From contig JAFAFF010000141.1 in assembly GCA_023423605.1 (NCBI GenBank), positions 1 through 23,058 of the forward strand: a stretch of DNA of 23,058 nt, written 5' to 3'. The DNA is from Pseudomonadota bacterium. Its GTDB lineage: Bacteria > Pseudomonadota > Gammaproteobacteria > Xanthomonadales > Xanthomonadaceae. Below, one piece after another: positions 13,872 to 21,179 of this stretch. How positions within the stretch are numbered: position 1 is the stretch's first letter; the number at the start of each line of letters is the position of its first letter. The notes beneath the pieces are model-generated. The model did no database searches, was not told where the DNA came from, and worked only from the letters and a program-made list of their open reading frames with translations. Both the position numbers and the translations under genes were made by a program.

Positions 13872-14987
13872 TCAGGACAGACGATTGCGGAACAGCCAGG
13901 CGGCAAGCGGCAGCGTGATTGCCGCCACGGCCAGCAACGGAATGAAATCCGGCCCGATCTCCTGCATGCCGGCACCTTCCAGGTACACCCGCCTGACCAG
14001 GTCGATGCCGAACCGGAGCGGGTTGGCGTAGGTGGCCACCTGCAGGATGTCCGGCATGTTGCGCACCGGCGTAAGCAGGCCGGAAAGCAGCATCAGCGGC
14101 ATGATCAGCAGGAACGTATAAAGCATGGCCTGCTGCATGTTGCTGGCCAGCGCGGAGATCGAAAGACCAATGCCCACCGCCGCGGTGGTGAAGGTGACCA
14201 GGCCCAGGTAGAGCAGCGCGTACGATCCGCTCATCGGAATCTGGAACCAGAACCGGATGATGAGCAGAATGATGGTGGATTGCACCAGGCCCACCGCGAT
14301 GGAAGGCACCGCCTTGCCGATCAGTATCTGCATCGGCGTGAGTGGCGTGACCAGCAGCTGGTCGAAGGTGCCCTGCTCGCGTTCGCGCGCCACCGAAAGC
14401 GCGGCGATGAGAAGCGTCTGCAGCATGCTCAGTGCGGCGATCAACGCGGGCATCAGCTGCCAGCGCGATTCCAGGTTGGGGTTGTACCAGGCGCGCCGCA
14501 CCAGCGAAATTCCCGCACCGGCGTCGCCATGGCTGCCGGAGAATCCGTTGATGATCGAACCCACCTGCGCCGCCGCTGCGCCGGCGGTGGACGAGTTGCG
14601 GCCGTCCAGGATCAGTTGCACCGGCGCCTGCTGCCCGCTGGCCAGGCGCTGTTCGAAATCCGACGGAAAGGACAGCACCAGCAGCGCCCTCCCGGAATCG
14701 ATCACCTCGGCGATCTGTGCTGAGGACGCCAGGTCGGCCTGCCGTTCGAACACACCGGTGCCATCCAGCCGCGCCAGGATGCGGGTGGAGGTCTCGCTGC
14801 GGCTGAGGTCCAGCACCGCATAGGGCGCATGCTTGAGCTCGTAGGTGGCGCCGTAACCGAACAGCAGTGCCTGCAGCAGTGCCGGTGCGAACAGGATCAC
14901 CCGGCTCCTGGGGTCCTTCACCAGGGTGAGCAGCTCCTTGCGGCACAGGAAGGCGATCTTGGCGAGGAAATCGACGAGGCGTTCCAT
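13872..14987 (-). CDS. ybhR: ABC-2 type exporter permease (YbhR-like)
   Basis: A 371-residue permease with the ABC-2 layout: one N-terminal membrane helix (F-A-P-A-L-L-Q-A-L-L-F-G-Y-G, about 31-45), a periplasmic domain of about 130 residues, then five or six helices between residues 180 and 368. The conserved cytoplasmic segment A-R-E-R-E-Q-G-T-F-D-Q-L-L-V-T-P precedes the helical core, and L-L-S-G-L-L-T-P-V-R-N-M-P lies in the late core. Length and sequence style fit E. coli YbhR/YhhJ. It begins three bases after the stop of the sister permease and is assumed to heterodimerise with it under the double ATPase encoded upstream. Substrate unknown; drugs or cations have been proposed for the family. 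Confidence 0.92.
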   Translation of the reverse strand: MERLVDFLAKIAFLCRKELLTLVKDPRSRVILFAPALLQALLFGYGATYELKHAPYAVLDLSRSETSTRILARLDGTGVFERQADLASSAQIAEVIDSGRALLVLSFPSDFEQRLASGQQAPVQLILDGRNSSTAGAAAAQVGSIINGFSGSHGDAGAGISLVRRAWYNPNLESRWQLMPALIAALSMLQTLLIAALSVAREREQGTFDQLLVTPLTPMQILIGKAVPSIAVGLVQSTIILLIIRFWFQIPMSGSYALLYLGLVTFTTAAVGIGLSISALASNMQQAMLYTFLLIMPLMLLSGLLTPVRNMPDILQVATYANPLRFGIDLVRRVYLEGAGMQEIGPDFIPLLAVAAITLPLAAWLFRNRLS

Positions 14988-14990
14988 CGT

Positions 14991-16121
14991 TCAATCCAGT
15001 CGCTTGCGCAGGGTGGACCAGGTGGCAACGGTCAACACCACGATATAGAGGACGAGAATGCCGCACTTGCCCACAATCATCGGCCAGTCGTTGCCTGCCA
15101 GGAACAGGGTCTTGATGAGTTCCATGAAGTGCGTGGCGGGCAGCACCTGGCTGATGACGCGGACCACGGCCGACATGTTGCGCAGGTCGAAGACGAAACC
15201 GGAAAGCATCATCGCCGGCATGAAGCTGACCAGCAACGCCATCTGGCTGGCCACGAACTGGCTGCGCGTGGCACCGGAAATGAACAGCCCCAGCAGCAAC
15301 GACACCATCAGGTACAGCAGCGAGGCCAGTGCCACCACCCAGAGTGCGCCGCGCAGTGGTACCTCGAACAGGAACACCGCCGCCAGCAGGCACAGCAACA
15401 GGTCGATGGCACCGATCACCATGTAGGGCGCGATCTTGGCAAGAACCAGTTCCAGCGGCCGCACCGGCGTGACGAACAGCGATTCCAGCGTGCCCCGTTC
15501 CCATTCGCGTGCGATCAGCAGCGATGTGAGAAAGGCGCCGATGAGCGTCATCACCAGCGCGATCAGTCCCGGCACCAGGTACCAGGTGCTGTTGCTGGCT
15601 TCGTTGAACCACATCCGCTGCACCAGGGCGATGCCGGGCGTGTGCCGCGCGTCGCCCGCGTTGCGGTCGAGCCGGTTGAGCGCCGCGCTGGCCAGCGCAC
15701 CGGACACATACCCCTCGATGGTGGACGCGGTGCCCTGGTCCACGCCATTGACGATGAGCTGCACCGTTGCCTGCCCGGCATTCAACTGGCGGGAGAAGTC
15801 GATCGGCACCCGTACGATGCCGTCCACCTCCCCGCCCCGCAGCATGCGCTCGCCTTCCTGCATGCTGCCCACCCACACCGGGCGCAGGTACGGCGAACCC
15901 TGCAGGCCGCTGACGGCCTGTCGTGCCATGGGCGCGTTGTCTTCCATCACCACGGCCAGCGGTGCGTTCCTCACGTCGAAGGACAGGCCGTAGCCGAACA
16001 GCAGGATCAGCGCGACCGGCAGTGCAAGGCCGACCGCCAGGTTGCTGCGGTCGCGCAGCATCTGTCGGGTCTCCTTCCTGGCCAGGGCCACCAGCCGGCC
16101 GAGGAATCCCCGCGCGATCAC
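14991..16121 (-). CDS. ybhS: ABC-2 type exporter permease (YbhS-like)
   Basis: A 376-residue partner permease. The start is a GTG at 16121 that overlaps the ATPase stop (GTGA), so translation is coupled. Layout: cytoplasmic R-K-E-T-R-Q-M-L-R-D-R-S-N, first membrane helix about 28-46, a large periplasmic domain with V-N-G-V-D-Q-G-T-A near 145-155, then A-R-E-W-E-R-G-T-L-E-S-L-F-V-T-P-V-R-P and the C-terminal helical core with M-M-L-S-G-F-V-F-D-L-R-N-M. This matches YbhS and related YhiI/YbhG-associated transporters in length and motifs. It probably pairs with the 13872-14987 product in the inner membrane. Confidence 0.92.
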   Translation of the reverse strand: MIARGFLGRLVALARKETRQMLRDRSNLAVGLALPVALILLFGYGLSFDVRNAPLAVVMEDNAPMARQAVSGLQGSPYLRPVWVGSMQEGERMLRGGEVDGIVRVPIDFSRQLNAGQATVQLIVNGVDQGTASTIEGYVSGALASAALNRLDRNAGDARHTPGIALVQRMWFNEASNSTWYLVPGLIALVMTLIGAFLTSLLIAREWERGTLESLFVTPVRPLELVLAKIAPYMVIGAIDLLLCLLAAVFLFEVPLRGALWVVALASLLYLMVSLLLGLFISGATRSQFVASQMALLVSFMPAMMLSGFVFDLRNMSAVVRVISQVLPATHFMELIKTLFLAGNDWPMIVGKCGILVLYIVVLTVATWSTLRKRLD

Positions 16122-17908
16122 GTGAACGTCCCCTGCGCGGGGCCTGCTTCGCGCTGGCGTGCCTGCTCGACAATGCCGATGAAGGCACTGTTCATGTCAC
16201 TGGCCCGGTCTTCCCCCGCCTGCAGGCGCACTTCATCGGGCGTGCCCAGTGCCAGCAGAAGGCCGGCATCCTGGATGGCGATGCGGTCGCAGTATTCGGC
16301 CTCTTCCATGAAATGGGTGGTGACGATGATGGTCACGCCCTGCTGCGCCAGCTGCGTGATGGTGCGCCAGAACAATCGCCGCGCCAGCGGGTCGATGCCG
16401 CTGGTGGGTTCGTCCAGGAACAGGATGTCCGGCTGGTGGATCAGGCCGGTGGCCATCGCCAGGCGCTGTCTGTAGCCGCCGGGCAGTTCGCCGCTCTGCG
16501 CCGCCGGGTCCAGACCGAACTGCTGCAGCGAGGCCTCGACCCGTTCGCGGAGCACGCTCCCGCGCAATCCGTATGCACCGCCGAAGAACTCAAGGTTTTC
16601 GCGCACGCTCAGGTTTCCATACAGCGCGAACTTCTGCGATACATAGCCGATGCGACCGCGGGCGCGTGCGCGTGCCGTGCGCAGGTCCATCCCGGCCACT
16701 TCCAGGTGTCCGCTGGTGGGCGGCAGCAGGCCGCAGAGCATGCGGAAGGTGGTGGTCTTGCCAGCGCCGTTGGGCCCCAGCAGGCCGAAGATCTCGCCAC
16801 GGTCGACATCGAACGATGTGCTGGCCACGGCGGTGAAGTCACCGAACTTCCGCACCAGGTCGCGCACCACGATGACAGGACGGCGCGCGTCCTTTTCCTG
16901 CGCGCTCCCGCCCGCTGCAACGGCCACCTGCGGTACTGCCATGGCGGGCTCTTCGCGTGCTTCATGCTGCTGCCGGAGCAGCATCATGAACGCATCCTCC
17001 AGTTCGGCCGGACGCTGTTGCGGTTCCAGCCCCTGCAACAACTGCGCGCGCGCGGAGGTAGACGCATCGGGCTGTTCGATGAAGCGTACGGCGCCCCCCT
17101 TCGGTACCGCGTCCACCACGATCTGCGCGGCATCCAGCAACCGCGCCTGCAGGTCCCGCGCGGGCGTGCCGTGCGGTGGCGCGACCCGGTAGGTCAGGCC
17201 CTCGGCCCTGCGCGTGAGCGATGCAGGTGGGCCATCGGCCAGCAGCCTGCCTTCGTGCATGACGAAGACCTGCGCGCAGCGCTCGGCCTCGTCCATGTAG
17301 GCGGTGCTTACCAGCACGCTGAGCTTTTCCTTCTGCAGCAGCTGCTCGATGATGCGCCACAGATCGCGCCGAGAAAGCGGGTCCACGCCCACGCTCGGTT
17401 CGTCCAGCAGCAACAGGTCCGGTGAGCGCACCAGCGTGCAGGCCAGGCCCAGCTTCTGCTTCATGCCACCGGACAGGTTGCCGGCCGGACGGGCGGTGAA
17501 ACGTGCCAGGTCGGTCATTTCCAGCAGGCTGCCATAGCGTTCGCGGCGCTGCTGCAGCGGCACGCCGTGCAGGTCGGCGTATAGATCGAGGTTTTCCTGC
17601 ACGGTCAGGTCTTCATACAGGCCAAAGCGCTGCGGCATGTAACTCACGCGATCCTGCACACGCTGCGGGTGCGCGGCCACGTCGTGTCCCAGCACCTGCA
17701 GGCTGCCTGCGTCGGCCTTCATCAGGCCGCATGCCAGGCGTATGAAGGTGGTCTTGCCCGCACCATCGGGACCGACCAGTGCGGTCAGTTCACCGGCCCT
17801 GGCACTCAGCGAGACGTCGTCCAGCGCAACCACCCGCTCACCCTTGCCAGCGCCCGGGAAGGTCTTTCGCAAGCCACTGGCGGCGATGGTGACCTGCGGC
17901 GGATTCAC
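16118..17908 (-). CDS. ybhF: Tandem ABC ATPase (YbhF-like)
   Basis: A 596-residue protein with two nucleotide-binding domains, the architecture of YbhF. The start is a GTG at 17908 overlapping the stop of the upstream adaptor gene (GTGA). The frame is open for a further 90 codons, but those are a shadow of the adaptor gene. NBD1 has Walker A G-P-D-G-A-G-K-T-T (about 46-54), signature L-S-G-G-M-K-Q and Walker B L-L-L-L-D-E-P-S-V-G-V-D. An Ala/Gln-rich linker follows (about 290-345). NBD2 has G-P-N-G-A-G-K-T-T, Walker B I-L-F-L-D-E-P-T-S-G-I-D, and the unusual signature L-P-G-G-Y-R-Q in place of L-S-G-G-Q. It powers the two permeases from the cytoplasmic side. Confidence 0.95.
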   Translation of the reverse strand: MNPPQVTIAASGLRKTFPGAGKGERVVALDDVSLSARAGELTALVGPDGAGKTTFIRLACGLMKADAGSLQVLGHDVAAHPQRVQDRVSYMPQRFGLYEDLTVQENLDLYADLHGVPLQQRRERYGSLLEMTDLARFTARPAGNLSGGMKQKLGLACTLVRSPDLLLLDEPSVGVDPLSRRDLWRIIEQLLQKEKLSVLVSTAYMDEAERCAQVFVMHEGRLLADGPPASLTRRAEGLTYRVAPPHGTPARDLQARLLDAAQIVVDAVPKGGAVRFIEQPDASTSARAQLLQGLEPQQRPAELEDAFMMLLRQQHEAREEPAMAVPQVAVAAGGSAQEKDARRPVIVVRDLVRKFGDFTAVASTSFDVDRGEIFGLLGPNGAGKTTTFRMLCGLLPPTSGHLEVAGMDLRTARARARGRIGYVSQKFALYGNLSVRENLEFFGGAYGLRGSVLRERVEASLQQFGLDPAAQSGELPGGYRQRLAMATGLIHQPDILFLDEPTSGIDPLARRLFWRTITQLAQQGVTIIVTTHFMEEAEYCDRIAIQDAGLLLALGTPDEVRLQAGEDRASDMNSAFIGIVEQARQREAGPAQGTFT

Positions 17909-18912
17909 GTGCCCTCGCCCTGGACAAGCCGGACGGTGGCCGGTTGCCCGAGCCGGAGCTGGTCGTCCTCGTCTTCGGCGACGATGCGCACCTCGTACAC
18001 CAGGCTGGTGCGCAGATCTTCTGTCTGCACTGTTTTGGGGGTGAACTCGGCCACCGAGGAAATGAAGCCGACGCGTCCCTGCACCGGGGCATCGGGCTGG
18101 CTGTCGGTGATGATGGTGGCGGGCATGCCGGTACGCACCCGGCCCAGGTCGGCTTCGCCCACATACACCCGTATCCATTTCGGGTGGGTCAGTGCCAGCG
18201 CGTATACCGCGCGCGACGGCGTGGTCATGTCGCCGGGCTCCAGCAGGCGCGAGCGGACCACGGCATCGGCCGGCGCGTTCAGTTCGCCCTGCCCCACCTG
18301 GAACGCCAGCAGTTCGCTCTGCGCGCGTGCCGCTTCAAGCTGGGCTTCACCGCTGGCCAGGTCTTCCTCGCGCGCACCGATCTGCAGCAACCGCAAGGCC
18401 TCCTGCTGGTCGGCGGCCTGGGCGCGCGCAACCTGCAGCTGGGTGCGCGCGTGCGCCAGATCCTGCGCACTCACACCGCGCCCCTGGGTCGTGGCCACGA
18501 TGTCCTGCAGGCGTGCAAGATCCTGTTCGGCGCGCTGCACCTGGGCCTGGGCGGCCGCGGCGCGGGCCCTGGCCTGGGCGATCTCCTGCGGGCGGGCACC
18601 GTTGCGCAGGCGGTTCATGGCCTGCTGCTGCACCTTGATCTGCGCGTCGGCCTGCGCCGCCTGCAGCTTCAGTGCGCGCGTATCCAGCGTGCCCAGCAGT
18701 TGCCCTTTGCGGACACGGTCGCCTTCTTCGGCCAGCAGGCTGTCTACCCTGCCGGTGCCATCGAAGGCGAGCGAAATCTGCCGGATATCCACGTTGCCCT
18801 GCAGGGTGAGGGCATTGGAATCTTCCGTGCTCCGGTGCGACCACCACCAGTACGCACCGACGGCGGCGACAAGGACCACCCCGGCGACCAAGGCGACGAA
18901 CGGCTTCTTCAT
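17905..18912 (-). CDS. ybhG: HlyD-family periplasmic adaptor (YbhG-like)
   Basis: A 335-residue membrane-fusion protein. It has an uncleaved N-terminal anchor (K-K-P-F-V-A-L-V-A-G-V-V-L-V, residues about 4-24, then W-W-W) and a lipoyl-like first half G-N-V-D-I-R-Q-I-S-L-A-F-D-G-T-G-R-V near 38-56. A long Ala/Gln/Arg coiled-coil hairpin spans about 80-205. The second lipoyl half is G-E-L-N-A-P-A-D-A-V-V, and beta-barrel segments include P-K-W-I-R-V-Y-V-G-E-A-D-L-G-R-V. It is the first gene of the exporter operon and is divergent from cecR. It should bridge the inner-membrane ABC-2 transporter to the OprM-type channel encoded at the end of the operon. Confidence 0.94.
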   Translation of the reverse strand: MKKPFVALVAGVVLVAAVGAYWWWSHRSTEDSNALTLQGNVDIRQISLAFDGTGRVDSLLAEEGDRVRKGQLLGTLDTRALKLQAAQADAQIKVQQQAMNRLRNGARPQEIAQARARAAAAQAQVQRAEQDLARLQDIVATTQGRGVSAQDLAHARTQLQVARAQAADQQEALRLLQIGAREEDLASGEAQLEAARAQSELLAFQVGQGELNAPADAVVRSRLLEPGDMTTPSRAVYALALTHPKWIRVYVGEADLGRVRTGMPATIITDSQPDAPVQGRVGFISSVAEFTPKTVQTEDLRTSLVYEVRIVAEDEDDQLRLGQPATVRLVQGEGT

Positions 18913-18942
18913 GGGCTTGATACCAGCGGCTGGGGCTGCGTC

Positions 18943-18965
18943 GTTTAGATTAAACCCAATTTAAT
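18943..18965. promoter_or_regulatory. Overlapping palindromes between ybhG and cecR
   Basis: GTTTA-GAT-TAAAC (18943-18955) and ATTAAA-CCCAA-TTTAAT (18949-18965) are two overlapping perfect inverted repeats in the only AT-rich part of the 104-base divergent intergenic region. The position fits an operator for the adjacent CecR-like repressor, able to act on both promoters. Confidence 0.6.
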
Positions 18966-19016
18966 GTAGGCGGCAAGTTCTGGCATAATGACCGCCCGGA
19001 TGGTTGGAAGGATGTG

Positions 19017-19667
19017 ATGGGCAGAGCGCGCAGAACCGCCCGTGTGGATGGCGAAACCACGCGGGCACGGATACTCGAAGAGGCCGGCCGGCTGTTTGCC
19101 CTGCATGGCTACGCGGAGACCACCGGCAAGGCGATTGCCGAAGCAGCCGGCGCGGACCTGGCATCCATCAACTACCACTTCGGCAGCCGCAGCGGGTTGT
19201 ATGAAGCGGTGCTGGCCGAAGCGCACCGCAGGGTGATCAGCCTTGCCGACCTGTCACAGCTGGCCGAGCGCGATCTTGCTCCCAGCGAACAACTGCTGGC
19301 ACTGCTGGAAAGCATCGTCGGCTCCGTGCTGGGCGAGGAAGGCTGGCATGTCCGCGTGCTTGCGCGCGAGATCGGCTCGCCCTCTTCCCACCTGCATCAG
19401 CTGTTCGGCACGGAAATCGCGCCGAAGCTGGTCCACGTACTGGGTATCGTCAGCGCCATCACCGGCATTCCCGAGGATGACCCCGCCCTGCTGCGCTGCC
19501 TGCTCAGCGTGGCAGCGCCGTTCCTGATGCTGTTGATCGGCAGCAACCTGCCCGGCCCGGTGCAAGCGGTCATGCAGATGCCGCGGGACGACCTGGTCCG
19601 TCACCTGCACGGCTTTGCCATGGCAGGCCTTAAGCATATCGGTGAGCAGCATGCAGCAGCCCGCTGA
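19017..19667 (+). CDS. cecR: CecR-like TetR family repressor
   Basis: A 216-residue regulator. The ATG at 19017 with GGAAGG at 19006-19011 is preferred over the GTG at 19014. The N-terminal helix-turn-helix is T-R-A-R-I-L-E-E-A-G-R-L-F-A-L-H-G-Y-A-E-T-T-G-K-A-I-A-E-A-A-G-A-D-L-A-S-I-N-Y-H-F-G-S-R. The S-I-N-Y-H-F recognition helix and the C-terminal E-I-G-S-P-S-S-H-L segment are typical of the CecR (YbiH, DUF1956) branch. E. coli CecR controls the ybh exporter operon, and the divergent arrangement here supports the same role. The inducer is unknown; in E. coli, CecR affects tolerance to some antibiotics. Confidence 0.92.
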   Translation: MGRARRTARVDGETTRARILEEAGRLFALHGYAETTGKAIAEAAGADLASINYHFGSRSGLYEAVLAEAHRRVISLADLSQLAERDLAPSEQLLALLESIVGSVLGEEGWHVRVLAREIGSPSSHLHQLFGTEIAPKLVHVLGIVSAITGIPEDDPALLRCLLSVAAPFLMLLIGSNLPGPVQAVMQMPRDDLVRHLHGFAMAGLKHIGEQHAAAR

Positions 19668-19683
19668 CCGCCGCCAGGCAGTC

Positions 19684-19743
19684 GTAGAGCGGGCTCTGCC
19701 CTGCTGCGCGGTAAGGCCCCAGCCGGGCAGAGCCCGGCTCTAC
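19684..19743. repeat. SMAG/REP-type imperfect palindrome
   Basis: GTAGAG-C-GGGCTCTGCCC (19684-19701) pairs with GGGCAGAGCCC-GG-CTCTAC (19725-19743) around a 23-base loop. Such GTAGAG-headed palindromes are dispersed in Stenotrophomonas genomes and often lie just after genes, where they can stabilise or terminate transcripts. The right arm contains the TAG stop codon (19740-19742) of uxuB, so the element sits between the convergent cecR and uxuB genes. Confidence 0.75.
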
Positions 19744-21179
19744 TTGATGTCGTCGTAGGCGCGTGTCAGTGCGGTCACGAAACGGGGCTCGTCTGCCAGG
19801 TCACCGAATACCGGGCGCAGCGCAAGGAACGCGGGTACATCGTCACGCCCTTCCCCGCCGGCGGTGTTGCCGACCGCACGAAGCGCCGCATCCATCGGAT
19901 CGGCCAGCGCAATACCGGCCTGCGCCTGTTCGCATACGAAGCGCAGCCATGCCGCCACCGGCACGCACAGCGCATCGATGGGCCGTCCAGCGGCCAGCGC
20001 ATCGCGGATCGTCGCCAGCAATCTGACCGGGATCTTCTGCGACCCGTCCTGGGCGATCTGCAGCAGCTGATGGTTCACCGCGGGGTTGCCGAAACGCGCC
20101 AGGATCGCCTCGATATAGGCCTGCACGTCCAGCCCCGGTGGCAAACGCGTGTTCGGAGCGATGTGTTCGCGCATCAGCCTCTCCACGAACCGGCCCAACA
20201 CCGGATCGGCAATCGCATCGCCCACCGTCCGCAGGCGGCGCAGCAGCCCCAGGTAGGCCAGCGCGGAGTGCGCGGCATTGAGCAGGCGCAGCTTGGCGCG
20301 ATCGTAGCCGGCGATGTCATCGCTCATGGTCACCCCCGCGCGCTCCCACGCCGGTCGCCCGTTGCAGAAGCGGTCCTCCACCACCCACTGCGTGTAACGC
20401 TCACGCTGCACCGGCCATGCATCGTGCAGCCCCAGCGCGGCATCCACCCGTTCGCGCAGCGGCGCATCCGTGGCCGGCGTGATGCTGTCCACCATGGAAC
20501 ACGGGAAGGTGGCTTCGCGCGCGATCCACGCCGCCAACGCAGGGTCCACGCGCTCGGCATATTGCAGTGTCGCCTGGCGCAGGCGGTTGCCGTTGTCGGC
20601 CAGGTTGTCGCAGCTGAGCACGGTATAAGAACGTTCGCCGGCCGCATGGCGCGCACGCAGCCCGGCAACGAGGTAGCCGATGGCGCTGCGCGGGCGCTGC
20701 GGGGCAGCCAGGTCATGCACGATATCCGGGTGCGTGATGTCCAGCCCGTCGCCACCGAGACAGTAGCCTTTTTCGGTGACGGTCAACGTCACCAGCCGAA
20801 CCCGGGGATCAGCCAGCCGCGCCAGCAGGATGTCCTGCTGCGTGCCTGCGAACAGTACTTCGCGGATCGAGCCGATGACGCGATGTGCTGGCACGGTGTC
20901 CAGCAGCGCCAGCGTGTACAGCCCGTCCTGCGGACGCAGCGCGTCGGCCGTGGCGGCACCATGCAGGGACACCGCGCAGATGGCCCAGTCCGGCTGGTCG
21001 CCCAGCAGATCGTCGATGTAGACCGCCTGATGCGCCCGGTGGAATGCGCCGGCGCCGAGATGGACGATGCCGATGCGCGTGGCCTGCCTCGAATAGCCAG
21101 GGCGTCGTATGCCCGCAGGTACGGCATCGAGCGTGGCATCGGACAGGCGCGGGCGTGGCGTGGAAGCGGCGATGTTCAT
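19740..21179 (-). CDS. uxuB: Mannitol dehydrogenase family, probable fructuronate reductase
   Basis: A 479-residue long-chain polyol dehydrogenase. A Rossmann motif occurs near residues 36-48 (R-I-G-I-V-H-L-G-A-G-A-F-H-R-A-H-Q), and the catalytic-site segment is A-K-L-R-L-L-N-A-A-H-S, in which the Lys is the family's catalytic residue. T-V-T-E-K-G-Y and S-C-D-N-L-A-D-N-G are also typical. The family includes mannitol 2-dehydrogenase and D-fructuronate reductase (D-fructuronate plus NADH to D-mannonate). The second is favoured because the gene overlaps by four bases (ATGA) the stop of a GH3-PA14 glycosidase, as in xanthomonad loci that degrade glucuronoxylan and catabolise the released glucuronic acid. 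No uxuA or uxaC lies in the window. The stop codon is inside the palindrome at 19684-19743. Confidence 0.85.
   Translation of the reverse strand: MNIAASTPRPRLSDATLDAVPAGIRRPGYSRQATRIGIVHLGAGAFHRAHQAVYIDDLLGDQPDWAICAVSLHGAATADALRPQDGLYTLALLDTVPAHRVIGSIREVLFAGTQQDILLARLADPRVRLVTLTVTEKGYCLGGDGLDITHPDIVHDLAAPQRPRSAIGYLVAGLRARHAAGERSYTVLSCDNLADNGNRLRQATLQYAERVDPALAAWIAREATFPCSMVDSITPATDAPLRERVDAALGLHDAWPVQRERYTQWVVEDRFCNGRPAWERAGVTMSDDIAGYDRAKLRLLNAAHSALAYLGLLRRLRTVGDAIADPVLGRFVERLMREHIAPNTRLPPGLDVQAYIEAILARFGNPAVNHQLLQIAQDGSQKIPVRLLATIRDALAAGRPIDALCVPVAAWLRFVCEQAQAGIALADPMDAALRAVGNTAGGEGRDDVPAFLALRPVFGDLADEPRFVTALTRAYDDIK

Noticed and set aside
12471-14723. A 750-codon plus-strand frame across the outer-membrane channel and permease genes
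   Set aside because: His/Arg/Gln-rich antisense shadow; both minus-strand genes have clear family motifs.
13624-16188. An 854-codon minus-strand frame overlapping both permeases
   Set aside because: Arg/Ala/Gly-rich out-of-frame reading of the same strand; it has no domain structure and conflicts with two confident genes.
14829-16475. A 548-codon plus-strand frame opposite the first permease
   Set aside because: Antisense shadow with His/Gln-rich composition and no family resemblance.
17909-18178. A 90-codon N-terminal extension of the tandem ATPase
   Set aside because: It is the out-of-frame reading of the adaptor gene; the GTG at 17908 overlapping the adaptor stop gives the normal YbhF length.
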